The position numbers and the translations under genes were made by a program. Below, in pieces: positions 30,432-40,264 of a DNA stretch of 64,000 nt; the stretch's first letter is position 1, and the number at the start of each line of letters is the position of its first letter. Under the pieces are notes generated by a model. It did not search any database. It worked only from the letters and a program-made list of their open reading frames with translations, and was not told where the DNA came from. The DNA lies in NCBI GenBank assembly GCA_947644305.1, contig CANRYS010000003.1, forward strand, positions 1-64,000, in the 5' to 3' direction. This DNA comes from an uncultured Roseburia sp. (GTDB taxonomy: Bacteria > Bacillota > Clostridia > Lachnospirales > Lachnospiraceae).

Positions 30432-32480
30432 ATGAAATTAAGAAAGGCCATGGCGGTTGCGCTGGCTGGTGCCCTTGTGTTGACGACGTTTGCGACAGGC
30501 ACTACGAGTGAAGCTGCCAAAAAGACGAAGCTGAAGACAAAAAAAGTTTCTATCTTCGTCAAAGGAAAGAAGAAAATTTCCATTACGGGTAAAAAGGCAA
30601 AGCACAAATACACCTTTACATCCAAAAAGAAGAAAATTGCCAAAGTATCCAAGAAAGGTGTGATCACCGGAGTAAAAGCCGGAAAGACGACCATCACGGT
30701 AAAGGACACCTGGAAACAGAAAGGCAAGAAGAAAACCAAGAAACTTGGTACGATTAAGGTAACTGTTAAGAAGAAAGCAACACCAAAGCCAAAGGTTACA
30801 GCACAGGTGCCTCAGCCACCAGTGACTCAGGTGCCTGCACCACCGACTCAGGATCCAGGAGACGGTGGATCACAGACGACGCCACCAGATGCTACCCAGA
30901 CACCAACAGCACCTCCGGCGAAAACATCAAAGCCGCCGAAAACGCAGCCACCTACACAGCCACCTACACCGACTCCTCCAAGCCGGGAAGATCAGAAGCC
31001 AACGGAATATTTCCCAGCTAATATGGCAGAAGTAGAAAAAATCGATGGCGTAACATATGATCCTGAGACAGGTTATATCACTGTAAAGGATGTAGAGCAG
31101 TTCTGTATTCCTCTGGGATATACGGTTAAGAATGGTCATTGCATCTGGGTAAAGATCAAAGGAAGAATGAATGGTGAGCAGGGATTCAGAAGCTGGATGG
31201 TCAACGATATGGCTAACAAGACTACCCTTTCTGATCAATGGGAAGCTAAGAACGAAGAAGGTTTCCAGGCACCGGGTGAGTTTGATTACACATTCCAGTT
31301 GTTATCCGAGTCAGATGATGTAACTTGTCTGTTGATTAAGGGACCAGTTTATGGAACAAATATTGATGATCTTCTCATCACTTCCATCGAGATCTCCTAT
31401 CCGCTGGGTGAAGGCGGTTCAACAAAGCCAGATCCAGAGGAGCCGACAGTTACTATGGATCTCGATAAGCATACGATCACAGCAGGCAGCACAACAACAG
31501 CAGAAGTTTCTGCAAGTGCAGGTCAGATCAAAGAGGTAACTTGGTCTGTAGAAGATGAGACCGTTGCTACAGTAGAGAAAGATGCAGAAGATGCTAAGAA
31601 AGCTACGATCACTGGTGTGGCAAAAGGACAGACAAAAGTCGCTGCTGAGGTGAAAGTGACCGTAGAAGGAAAAGACTTTACTGTAAAAACAGAGAAGGAT
31701 CTTACAGTTGCAGAAGAAGGTGCGCTGGTTGTAAATGCTTCCATCGAGAGCGCTCCAACAGAGGTGATCGTTGGAGATACTGCTGAATTGAAAGTGACTG
31801 TAGATACTGGTACGATCGAGAGTGTCGTATGGAAGGTTGAAGGCGATGCGGCAACCATCGAGACCGATTCTGTAGAGGCTGTGAAGGCTGTTCTTAAAAC
31901 TGTGAAGGTTGGAGAGGTAACTGTCTCTGCTACCGTAACAGTGAAGAAAGATGGTAAGACAGCAACCGATACAGCGAAAGTTACGATCAACGTAATAAAA
32001 GATCCTAGTGACATCATTGAGATCGATATTACAAAGAATATTACTATCTCTGGCTGGGGTCAGGATCCGACCTATGAGGTACAGGACGATGGTTCTGTAA
32101 AAATAACTTGGGGAGCTGAATCAGCAAATTATAGATTTGTTAAGTTTAACTTTGATGGTATGGATTTGACAGATTACTGGTGCGTAATTGATGCAGAAGG
32201 GCATTATGCCAACGTAGATATTCATGATGCCGTGAAAAAAGAGCCTACCTATGGAAATCCATTATCAGTTACTAAGTCAGCATATGGGGTAACTTTCCCA
32301 TATACAGTAAAGCTGGATGATGCAGCGTTGAATACGACTACTGCTCAAGATGGGTCTTCTGCTGATTATAAGAATGTCGGTGGGGTTAATATCTACAAAG
32401 GAACCGAGACAGAAGAATTCTCTCTTACTGTAAAATCAATCAAGTTCTATAAGTATGAGGAAGACATTCCGAAAGCATGA
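30432..32480 (+). CDS. Secreted Lys-rich Ig-like surface protein 2
   Basis: N-terminal ~110 aa nearly identical to copies 1, 3 and 4; PT linker; BIG2; C-terminal domain shared with copy 3. Confidence 0.88.
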   Translation: MKLRKAMAVALAGALVLTTFATGTTSEAAKKTKLKTKKVSIFVKGKKKISITGKKAKHKYTFTSKKKKIAKVSKKGVITGVKAGKTTITVKDTWKQKGKKKTKKLGTIKVTVKKKATPKPKVTAQVPQPPVTQVPAPPTQDPGDGGSQTTPPDATQTPTAPPAKTSKPPKTQPPTQPPTPTPPSREDQKPTEYFPANMAEVEKIDGVTYDPETGYITVKDVEQFCIPLGYTVKNGHCIWVKIKGRMNGEQGFRSWMVNDMANKTTLSDQWEAKNEEGFQAPGEFDYTFQLLSESDDVTCLLIKGPVYGTNIDDLLITSIEISYPLGEGGSTKPDPEEPTVTMDLDKHTITAGSTTTAEVSASAGQIKEVTWSVEDETVATVEKDAEDAKKATITGVAKGQTKVAAEVKVTVEGKDFTVKTEKDLTVAEEGALVVNASIESAPTEVIVGDTAELKVTVDTGTIESVVWKVEGDAATIETDSVEAVKAVLKTVKVGEVTVSATVTVKKDGKTATDTAKVTINVIKDPSDIIEIDITKNITISGWGQDPTYEVQDDGSVKITWGAESANYRFVKFNFDGMDLTDYWCVIDAEGHYANVDIHDAVKKEPTYGNPLSVTKSAYGVTFPYTVKLDDAALNTTTAQDGSSADYKNVGGVNIYKGTETEEFSLTVKSIKFYKYEEDIPKA

Positions 32481-32504
32481 TGATCACTTTTTAAAAGTGT
32501 TATG

Positions 32505-32540
32505 AAAAACTAGGCGCAGCAGTTGCTGCGCCTAGTTTTT
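32505..32540 (+). terminator. Terminator, perfect 17-bp stem
   Basis: AAAAACTAGGCGCAGCA-gt-TGCTGCGCCTAGTTTTT. Confidence 0.9.
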
Positions 32541-32644
32541 TAGTTGCATTGAAAAGCTAGTTTGCTCCCTTTCCCTGAATGCTTTGCATATGGTGAAAAT
32601 TACCTGCTTTGTAAATGTTGGATTTTAAATGATACAAAAAAATA

Positions 32645-32673
32645 TTGACTTTTGAGGAAGATTGGTCCATAAT
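32645..32673 (+). promoter_or_regulatory. Promoter of surface protein 3
   Basis: TTGACT-N17-CATAAT preceded by ATGATACAAAA. Confidence 0.75.
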
Positions 32674-32717
32674 GGGGGGTGTTCCTAAAACAATATTTAT
32701 AAGGAGGGTTCAGGCGA

Positions 32718-34304
32718 ATGAGGATAAGAAAAGCCATGGCGGTAGCACTGGCTGGTGCTCTTGTTTTGACAACAATGGCAACAGGGACTACCAGTGAAGC
32801 TGCCAAAAAGACGAAACTTAAGACGAAAAAAGTTTCCATCTTCGTCAAGGGGAAAAAGAAGATTTCCATAACGGGTAAAAAGGCAAAACATAAATACACC
32901 TTTACATCCAAGAAGAAAAAGATTGCCAAAGTATCCAAGAGTGGTGTGATCACCGGAGTAAAAGCCGGAAAGACTACCATCACGGTAAAGGATACCTGGA
33001 AACAGAAGGGCAAGAAGAAAACGAAGAAACTGGGAACGATCAAGGTTACTGTTAAGAAAAAAGCACCTGTAGCACCAAAGGTTACACCAAACGTAACGCA
33101 GGCACCACCGGTTCAGACACCAGTTATAACGCAGGCACCACCAGTTCAGACACCAGACGGTGGATCACAGACGCCGGCGCCGACGAATAAGCCGACCAAT
33201 AAGCCGACGAATAAACCGACGAATAAGCCGACTTCAACGCCGACACAGAAGCCTATTCCGACACCGACAGTTGAGATGAGTCTTGAGAAGAATCAGATCA
33301 AGCCGGGAGACACGACTAAAGCTATGGTATCTGTAAGTGCAGGTGAGGTGAAAGAGGTAACCTGGTCTGTGGAAAAAGCAGATGTTGCAGCCGCAGAGAA
33401 GGATGCCCAGGATGCTAAAAAAGCTGTAATCACTGCAAAAACAGCAGGAGATACAAAGATCACTGCTGAGGTAAAAGTGACAGTAGAGGATAAAGACTTT
33501 ACTGTAAAAGCAGAGAGTAGTATTAAAGTTGCAGCAGTGGTTGTAAACCCGACAATTGAGTCAGATTCCGTAGAGGTAAATATAGGTGAGACCGTAGATC
33601 TGGCAGTAAATGTAGATGTTGAGACCAGCATGATCGAAAGCGTTGTATGGACGGTGGAAGGTGATATTGCCACTGTTGAGACGGATCCTGTAGATATCAC
33701 GAAAGCTACTCTTACAGGTGCTGTGAGAGGTAAGGCAGTTGTTACGGTTACAGTAACAGTAAAGCAGGGTGAAGAGACTGCCACCAATACCGCAACAGTG
33801 AATCTCGAAGTCATTCAGCCGATTATTGAGATCGATCTTTCCAAGGGTGTTTCTACTCCTTCCTGGTTCTCTGGAGTATCCGGTGAAGCTCAGAAGGATG
33901 GTTCTTATAAGATTACCTGGGCGGCAGATGCGAATGACTGGGCTTCTGCGAAGTTTGATTTTGATGGTATGGATCTGACGGGATACTGGTGTGTGATCGA
34001 TGCGGAGGGTTGTATCTCTACACTAGAGATTCATGATAAGGAAAAGAAAGAGACAGAGTATAGCAATCCGTATTCTGTTACGAAGATCAAGTATGGCCAG
34101 ACATATCCTTTTGCAATTCAGCTGTCACCGGAAAATTTGAATACAGCTGAGGTTCAGGGAGGCGGTGTAGCTGATTACACCAATGTTGGAGGAGTACAGT
34201 TTGCCAAAGGTCAGGAAAGTGAAGAAATATCTCTTACAATAAAGTCCATCAAGTTTTATAAGTATCAGAAAGATATTCCAGCAGGTTTTCTTCCTGAAGA
34301 ATAA
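32718..34304 (+). CDS. Secreted Lys-rich Ig-like surface protein 3
   Basis: Same N-terminal module; NKPTNKPTNKPTNKPT linker; BIG2; C-terminal FDFDGMDLTGYWCVIDAEG domain. Confidence 0.88.
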   Translation: MRIRKAMAVALAGALVLTTMATGTTSEAAKKTKLKTKKVSIFVKGKKKISITGKKAKHKYTFTSKKKKIAKVSKSGVITGVKAGKTTITVKDTWKQKGKKKTKKLGTIKVTVKKKAPVAPKVTPNVTQAPPVQTPVITQAPPVQTPDGGSQTPAPTNKPTNKPTNKPTNKPTSTPTQKPIPTPTVEMSLEKNQIKPGDTTKAMVSVSAGEVKEVTWSVEKADVAAAEKDAQDAKKAVITAKTAGDTKITAEVKVTVEDKDFTVKAESSIKVAAVVVNPTIESDSVEVNIGETVDLAVNVDVETSMIESVVWTVEGDIATVETDPVDITKATLTGAVRGKAVVTVTVTVKQGEETATNTATVNLEVIQPIIEIDLSKGVSTPSWFSGVSGEAQKDGSYKITWAADANDWASAKFDFDGMDLTGYWCVIDAEGCISTLEIHDKEKKETEYSNPYSVTKIKYGQTYPFAIQLSPENLNTAEVQGGGVADYTNVGGVQFAKGQESEEISLTIKSIKFYKYQKDIPAGFLPEE

Positions 34305-34329
34305 TAAAAACTTTGAGTAAGTGATCATA

Positions 34330-34365
34330 AAAAATGGGCGCAGTTGTTGCTGCGCTCATTTTTTT
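34330..34365 (+). terminator. Terminator after surface protein 3
   Basis: aaaaatgggcgcagttgttgctgcgctcattttt. Confidence 0.85.
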
Positions 34366-34461
34366 GTGTACGCCCATCGTGAGTAATCCATGGGACAGAT
34401 CTCTGTCCTGACATATTTTTGAAAATTTCTTTTAAATGGATCCCTAATGATACAAAAAATA

Positions 34462-34490
34462 TTGACTTTTTGACAAAAGTGTTCCATAAT
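34462..34490 (+). promoter_or_regulatory. Promoter of surface protein 4
   Basis: TTGACT-N17-CATAAT preceded by ATGATACAAAA. Confidence 0.75.
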
Positions 34491-34536
34491 GGAATAGATT
34501 CTTAAACAATATTAATATTAAGGAGGGTTCATGCTA

Positions 34537-36072
34537 ATGAGGATAAGAAAAGCTATGGCGGTAGCGCTGGCTGGTGCTCTTGTTTTGACAACAATGGCAA
34601 CAGGAACTACCAGTGAAGCTGCCAAAAAGACGAAACTCAAAACGAAAAACGTTTCCATTTTCGTCAAAGGGAAAAAGAAGATTTCTATTACGGGTAAAAA
34701 GGCAAAACATAAATACACCTTTACATCCAAGAAGAAAAAGATTGCCAAAGTATCCAAGAGTGGTGTGATCACCGGAGTAAAAGCCGGAAAGACTACCATC
34801 ACGGTAAAGGATACCTGGAAACAGAAGGGCAAGAAAAAGACGAAGAAGCTGGGAACTGTTAAAGTAACTGTTAAGAAAAAAGTGTCTGTAACACCTAAGG
34901 TAACGCCAGTGGTAACACCACCCGTACAGACACCAGTGGTAACACCGGTGCAGACGCCAGTGGTAACACCAGCACAGACACCGAATGGCGGAACACCGAC
35001 AGCGACGCCGACACCGACGAATAAGCCAACGCCATCGACTACGCCAAAAGTGACGACGCCACCAACAGCAGCACCGACAGCGACGCCAAAAGCTCCAAAG
35101 GCAATGCTTACGCTTGAGAAAGACAATATTAATGCTGGAGAAACAACGACTGCAGAGGTGACAGTAAACAAAGGGACAGTGAAAGATGTGTCCTGGAAGA
35201 CGGCGGACGAGAAGATTGCCACAGCTAAGAAGGACGATACCGATCCGAAGAAGGCAGAGATCACCGGAGTAGCAGAAGGTGAGACGAAGGTTATTGCAGA
35301 AGTAAAAGTGACAGTAGAAGGCATGGATTTTACTGTGACAGTGGAAAGTGAAACCGTTAAGGTGGCGGCCAGCGATGCTCTGGTTGTAAATGCCACAGTA
35401 GAGAGTGCACCGACAGAGATGACAGTTGGCGATGAGCTTGCGTTGGTTGTAACGGTAGACGTAGGTACAATTGAAAGCGTTGAATGGAAGCTGGATGGCG
35501 ATGCAGCAGTTATGGCCAAGGTCGAAACAGCCGATGTGCTCAAAGCGGTAAAAGCTGGCGAGGTGACAGTCACTGCGACAGTAACCGTTAAACAGGATGG
35601 CAAGACTGCGACAGATACGGTGCAGTTCACGGTCTATGTCATGGAAAAATACAATATACAAGACGAAGTGAATTTCTGGTCTCAGTATGCGACAATAGTA
35701 AAAAATGAAGATGGTACGGTAACCTATACCAAACTACAGGGAGACCAGGATTGGCAAGCCGGTGAATTTGGTTTTGTCGTTCCGAGAGAAATGGTTGGTA
35801 AGTTTACAAAAGTGATCATAAAGTATAAAGATGCAACTCTGAATCCACCAGAAAGCGAAAAAGGCTGTGGTTACGTTATCCATTATGACGATGAGACACA
35901 GGTTTCCTGGATAGAAGGCGAGGATCATTGGGATGATTCACTCAGGATTTATGGAGATGGAGAGATTGTGCTGGAGAATAAGGACCCAGACAGAGCCCTT
36001 TCTACGGTACGAATATATGATGGCGTTTTGAATGGTACGATGACGATCGAGTCAGTAACATTCCAAATGTAA
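34537..36072 (+). CDS. Secreted Lys-rich Ig-like surface protein 4 with divergent C-terminal domain
   Basis: Same N-terminal module; TPVVTP linker; BIG2; distinct C-terminus. Confidence 0.88.
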   Translation: MRIRKAMAVALAGALVLTTMATGTTSEAAKKTKLKTKNVSIFVKGKKKISITGKKAKHKYTFTSKKKKIAKVSKSGVITGVKAGKTTITVKDTWKQKGKKKTKKLGTVKVTVKKKVSVTPKVTPVVTPPVQTPVVTPVQTPVVTPAQTPNGGTPTATPTPTNKPTPSTTPKVTTPPTAAPTATPKAPKAMLTLEKDNINAGETTTAEVTVNKGTVKDVSWKTADEKIATAKKDDTDPKKAEITGVAEGETKVIAEVKVTVEGMDFTVTVESETVKVAASDALVVNATVESAPTEMTVGDELALVVTVDVGTIESVEWKLDGDAAVMAKVETADVLKAVKAGEVTVTATVTVKQDGKTATDTVQFTVYVMEKYNIQDEVNFWSQYATIVKNEDGTVTYTKLQGDQDWQAGEFGFVVPREMVGKFTKVIIKYKDATLNPPESEKGCGYVIHYDDETQVSWIEGEDHWDDSLRIYGDGEIVLENKDPDRALSTVRIYDGVLNGTMTIESVTFQM

Positions 36073-36089
36073 TAAACGCCCTCTTAGTG

Positions 36090-36118
36090 AAGGCAGTGGT
36101 TTTTTGGACCACTGCCTT
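36090..36118 (+). terminator. Terminator after surface protein 4
   Basis: aaggcagtgg...ccactgcctt followed by T-rich stretch. Confidence 0.75.
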
Positions 36119-36203
36119 TCTTTTGGTTAGAGAGCATTGTGCCACCCGGCGCCGAATTGTGTAAAATAATTCTTGACATGGGAGAATCCATAGTATATGA
36201 TAT

Positions 36204-36224
36204 ATGTAGTTTTAAAAACTACAT
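36204..36224. promoter_or_regulatory. Perfect operator-like palindrome just downstream of a TTGACA-N17-TATGAT promoter
   Basis: ATGTAGTTTT-A-AAAACTACAT. Confidence 0.65.
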
Positions 36225-36261
36225 GAAGTAAATGTGATTACAAGGAAAGGAAGTAAATATT

Positions 36262-38019
36262 ATGGCGTGTGAAGAAGGTAAAAAGTTTGGGCTGGTGGGT
36301 ATCGCAGATCGGTATATTCAGACCACACTGGATGAGGATGGGATTTTGGATTCAATCTCCTATATGAATGATGAAAATTTTAACTTTGCCTATGATGTAG
36401 TGGATGTCATGGCGAAAAAATGTCCCGATAAACTTGCTATGCTTCATGTATCTAGAGAAGGGCGTGAACGTCATTTTACCTTTCGGGATATGGCGAAGTA
36501 TTCCAACAAGGCGGCGAATTATTTTAGCTATTTGGGGATTAAGAAGGGCGACAAGGTTATGCTTGTGCTCAAACGCCACTTTCAGTTCTGGTTTTCTCTG
36601 CTTGCTCTGCACAAGATCGGGGCGGTGGCGATTCCTGCCACCAATCTTCTCACCAAAAAAGATTTTGAGTATCGTTTTAAGGTGGGAGAAGTGGACGCTG
36701 TGATTTGTACTGCAGATGGAGATGTTTCTCGGGAAGTGGATAAGGCAGCGTGGGGAAATTCCCGATTGAAGACGAAAATTATGGTGGGCGGGGCCAGAGA
36801 ATCCTGGCATTGTTTTAATAAAGATATTCGCTACTTTTCTGCGAATTTTGCCAGACCAGAAGAGGCGCCGGGCGGCGACGATACGATGCTGATGTTCTTT
36901 ACCTCTGGTACGACTTCCTATCCAAAGATAACATCTCACAATTATAAATATCCTTTGGGACACTACATCACAGCGAAGTACTGGCATCAGGTGGACCCTG
37001 ACGGCATTCATTTTGCCATATCGGACACAGGATGGGGAAAGGCCCTCTGGGGAAAGATTTATGGACAATGGATCTGCGAGGCCCCTGTTTTCACCTATGA
37101 TTTTGATGATTTTGATGCCAAAGAGATTTTGCAGATGATCGGCAAATACAGAATTACTACCTTTTGTGCACCGCCCACAGTATATCGGGTGATGGTACAT
37201 CTAAAGCTGGAAAACTATGATCTTTCCTCGTTGCAGAATGTAACGACAGCGGGAGAGGCTCTAAATCCGAAAATATTTGAAAAGTTTAAAGAAAAAACTG
37301 GTTTTGACATTATGGAAGGTTTTGGACAGACGGAGACGACGATGCTGATCGGCAATATCCATGGGATGACACCGAGACCGGGTTCCATGGGAAAACCTAG
37401 TCCCCTTTATGACATCTCAGTCATGCGCCCCGATGGGACCATAGCGGATCCTGGCGAGGAGGGAGAGATCGTGGTGAAGACCTCTGAGAACATTCCTAAT
37501 GGACTGTTTAAGGGCTATTATGGCGATGAGGAAAAGACGGACTCGGTATGGTATGATGGTTATTATCACACAGGGGATACCGCCTATATGGACGAAGATG
37601 GATATCTCTGGTATGTTGGGCGGGTGGATGATGTAATCAAGTCCGCTGGTTACCGCATTGGGCCCTTTGAGATCGAAAATGAGATTATGAAACTTCCCTA
37701 TGTGCTGGAGTGTGCTGTGACCTCTGTGCCGGACCGGCTGCGGGGGCAGGCGATCAAAGCTACGATCGTGCTCGCTGACGGCAGTGACGGGGACGAACAT
37801 ATGAAAAACGATATTGTTAAGTATCTAAAGAACAATATAGCTTCCTATAAATGGCCGAAGATCGTGGACTTTGCCAAAGAGCTTCCTAAGACCATCAGTG
37901 GTAAGGTGCGGCGGGCAGAGATCAAGAAAAGTGACTGGTCCGAAGACGGTGCAGCGGAGAGCGCCGGCACCAGAGAGGATGTAGAAGAAGCGGCTGAAAA
38001 GGAAGAAAATGTAGAATAA
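36262..38019 (+). CDS. AMP-binding acyl-CoA synthetase (medium-chain acyl-CoA ligase-like)
   Basis: LMFFTSGTTSYPK; EGFGQTETTMLIGN; YHTGDTAYMDEDGYLWYVGRVDDVIKSAGYRIGPFEIE. Confidence 0.94.
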   Translation: MACEEGKKFGLVGIADRYIQTTLDEDGILDSISYMNDENFNFAYDVVDVMAKKCPDKLAMLHVSREGRERHFTFRDMAKYSNKAANYFSYLGIKKGDKVMLVLKRHFQFWFSLLALHKIGAVAIPATNLLTKKDFEYRFKVGEVDAVICTADGDVSREVDKAAWGNSRLKTKIMVGGARESWHCFNKDIRYFSANFARPEEAPGGDDTMLMFFTSGTTSYPKITSHNYKYPLGHYITAKYWHQVDPDGIHFAISDTGWGKALWGKIYGQWICEAPVFTYDFDDFDAKEILQMIGKYRITTFCAPPTVYRVMVHLKLENYDLSSLQNVTTAGEALNPKIFEKFKEKTGFDIMEGFGQTETTMLIGNIHGMTPRPGSMGKPSPLYDISVMRPDGTIADPGEEGEIVVKTSENIPNGLFKGYYGDEEKTDSVWYDGYYHTGDTAYMDEDGYLWYVGRVDDVIKSAGYRIGPFEIENEIMKLPYVLECAVTSVPDRLRGQAIKATIVLADGSDGDEHMKNDIVKYLKNNIASYKWPKIVDFAKELPKTISGKVRRAEIKKSDWSEDGAAESAGTREDVEEAAEKEENVE

Positions 38020-38045
38020 ACAGAATATATCTTGACGGAACAGGA

Positions 38046-38080
38046 CTATTATGATAGCATCTAATATACTATTATGATAG
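38046..38080. promoter_or_regulatory. Putative BlaI operator pair
   Basis: Two identical CTATTATGATAG boxes (38046-38057, 38069-38080), each a CTAT-N4-ATAG dyad, upstream of blaI-like gene. Confidence 0.65.
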
Positions 38081-38117
38081 TCCTTTAAACGAAATGATTC
38101 AATAGGAGGGAGTTAAT

Positions 38118-38486
38118 ATGGCAGATTCAAATTATAAACTGTTTGATTCAGAGAAAAAAGTGATGGAAGTTCTCTGGGAACATGGGACGATGACAGCAGG
38201 TGATATTGTGAAGATTTTGAAGGACAGCACTGGATGGAACCGCAATACCACTTATACAGTGATCAAAAAATGCATTGCGAAGGGAGCGATCGAGAGGACA
38301 GAACCTCATTTCGCCTGTACCCCTTTGATCACCAGAGAGCAGGTTCAGGATTATGAGACCAATGAACTGGTGGACAAGATGTTTGATGGCTCCAGGGAAA
38401 AATTCTTCGCGGCTTTTCTTAATGGAAGCAAGCTGTCGGAGGAAGAGGTAAAGAGCTTGAAGGATATGGTGGACAAGTTGAAATAG
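38118..38486 (+). CDS. BlaI/MecI/CopY family repressor
   Basis: EKKVMEVLWEHGTMTAGDIVKILKDSTGWNRNTTYTVIKK. Confidence 0.94.
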   Translation: MADSNYKLFDSEKKVMEVLWEHGTMTAGDIVKILKDSTGWNRNTTYTVIKKCIAKGAIERTEPHFACTPLITREQVQDYETNELVDKMFDGSREKFFAAFLNGSKLSEEEVKSLKDMVDKLK

Positions 38487-38533
38487 ATACATAAGACCGG
38501 AAGAAACGTTTCTGGTAAGTCAGGTGGGGCAGT

Positions 38534-40264
38534 ATGAAAATTATTTTAGAAGACAATCTATTTTATATCAGCATGATTTCGACGGTTCTTATTTCCCTGC
38601 TGGTGGCGGCAAGATTCCTGCTGGGGCGCAGGATTCACCGGGTATTTTTTTCCCTGGCGTGGATGATCGTGCTGGTCAGGCTGCTTCTGCCCCTGTGCGT
38701 CTCAGTGTCGGTGGGGTATCCCGAAATCCTAGATCGAGTAAACGGGTGGATACGCAGCGTCCCGACGGGACGATATTTTCTGATCTGGGCGGGGGGAGCA
38801 GCGGTGTCAGTCACTTTTTTTGTGGTGCGGTATGTGATGTGGGGAAGAATTCTCAGAGAGGCGCTGCCGATTCAGAAGGTGCCGGATATCGATGAAGAGA
38901 TGTTTACTTTTATGGGGATCCGGGTTTATGTTTCCGATCGGATCGCTTCCCCGGTAACCTATGGGATCTTTCAGCAGAAGGTTCTTCTGCCTAAATACTA
39001 TATGGAACTGACGCGAGAACAGCTCAAATTTATCCTGATACATGAGAAGGTACATATCGATGGACATGACAATCTGAATAAGTGTCTTGTTATACTAGCA
39101 GTGTGTATTCACTGGTTTAATCCGTTTGCTTGGATGATGTATGTGTGTTGTAACCGGGACCTGGAGCTGGCATGTGACGAAAAGGTGATTCGTCAGGTGG
39201 GAGAGGACAGCCGGGAAGATTACGCAGGTGTTCTCATCAGTTTGGCACAGGGTCGTCCTGCTGCGAAGCCGATCTATAGTGGATTTGCGCAGAATGCGGT
39301 GAAAGAACGTATCGTTATGATTATGGGCTACCGCAGGGTAAGGGTGTGGAATTATATTTTATGTGTAGTGTTGGCGCTTTTTTCTTTGGTGGTATTTGCC
39401 GTTCCGGTGAAGACAGAGGAAGTAGCGGAGTTGACGCCACAGAACAAACATCTGATATCTACTCCAAAAAGGGAGGAAAAGGAGGAGAACCTCGAGGCGG
39501 TGGAGGTGTTCAAAGTGATTGATGAGGATTCTATCGGTACGAAGGCAGAGGTTGTGGTGAAGACCAAGGAAAAGGTGCCCCTTCGCATCAAGATACTGTT
39601 TCGCAAGGAACTCGCCGCCACCAATGGAAGTTTTATTTCTTTTCAGACAAAAGGGAAAGAGTGGGAGGCGGGAATTGACGATGAATACGACGGGACGGTG
39701 ACGATCCCGGAGGCTGTTCGCTATAAGGGGAAAATTTATCCTGTGAAGGGGATTGGAAACTACACTTTTTATAAGTGCCGGAAGCTTCGAAAAGTGGTGA
39801 TTCCGAACACGGTGGAGGAAATTAAGGATAGGGCATTTGAGTCCTGTGAGTCTCTAAAAACACTTCGTATGCCAGAAAATCTTGAATTGGTCGAGACAAA
39901 TCCTTTTGTGGGATGCCGTTCTTTGAAGAGTTTTCTAGCGCCTGAGGGCACCAGGATGAAGGGTCAGTACCAGGTGAAAAAAGGGGTGCTCTATACCGAT
40001 TACGGAAGATTTTTAAAAGTCTTTCCCCAGGGAAAAAAGATGAAAAAGTTTGTGCTGGAGGAGGGCGTGTGTCAGATCGCTGTTTGTGGATTTTATGGGG
40101 CTCAGGTGGAGGAGGTTCACTTGCCAGAATCTATGTTGAGAGTGAAGAGCCGTGCATTTCAGAATTGCCAGAACTTAAGGGTGGTACGTGCACACCGGGA
40201 GACCGTATTTTCCGGGGATTCCCTGGCAGGGGCGTGGAGGGCACGAATTCTGCGTTATGATTAG
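38534..40264 (+). CDS. M56 (BlaR1-like) metallopeptidase with C-terminal BspA-type LRR_5 domain
   Basis: LIHEKVHIDGHDN zinc motif, CCNRDLELACDEKVI; C-terminal IPNTVEEIKDRAFESCESLKTLRMPENL. Confidence 0.9.
   Translation: MKIILEDNLFYISMISTVLISLLVAARFLLGRRIHRVFFSLAWMIVLVRLLLPLCVSVSVGYPEILDRVNGWIRSVPTGRYFLIWAGGAAVSVTFFVVRYVMWGRILREALPIQKVPDIDEEMFTFMGIRVYVSDRIASPVTYGIFQQKVLLPKYYMELTREQLKFILIHEKVHIDGHDNLNKCLVILAVCIHWFNPFAWMMYVCCNRDLELACDEKVIRQVGEDSREDYAGVLISLAQGRPAAKPIYSGFAQNAVKERIVMIMGYRRVRVWNYILCVVLALFSLVVFAVPVKTEEVAELTPQNKHLISTPKREEKEENLEAVEVFKVIDEDSIGTKAEVVVKTKEKVPLRIKILFRKELAATNGSFISFQTKGKEWEAGIDDEYDGTVTIPEAVRYKGKIYPVKGIGNYTFYKCRKLRKVVIPNTVEEIKDRAFESCESLKTLRMPENLELVETNPFVGCRSLKSFLAPEGTRMKGQYQVKKGVLYTDYGRFLKVFPQGKKMKKFVLEEGVCQIAVCGFYGAQVEEVHLPESMLRVKSRAFQNCQNLRVVRAHRETVFSGDSLAGAWRARILRYD

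Noticed and set aside
34518-35630. 370-aa antisense ORF (and its antisense relatives at 27801, 30392, 32600, 34534)
   Set aside because: Mirror of the Lys-rich, low-complexity sense genes; recurs antisense to every paralogue because AAG/AAA-rich codons rarely give stops on the other strand; no RBS or independent homology
38524-38895. 123-aa ORF overlapping the M56 gene start
   Set aside because: Alternate frame of a gene with clear M56 motifs; no homology signal
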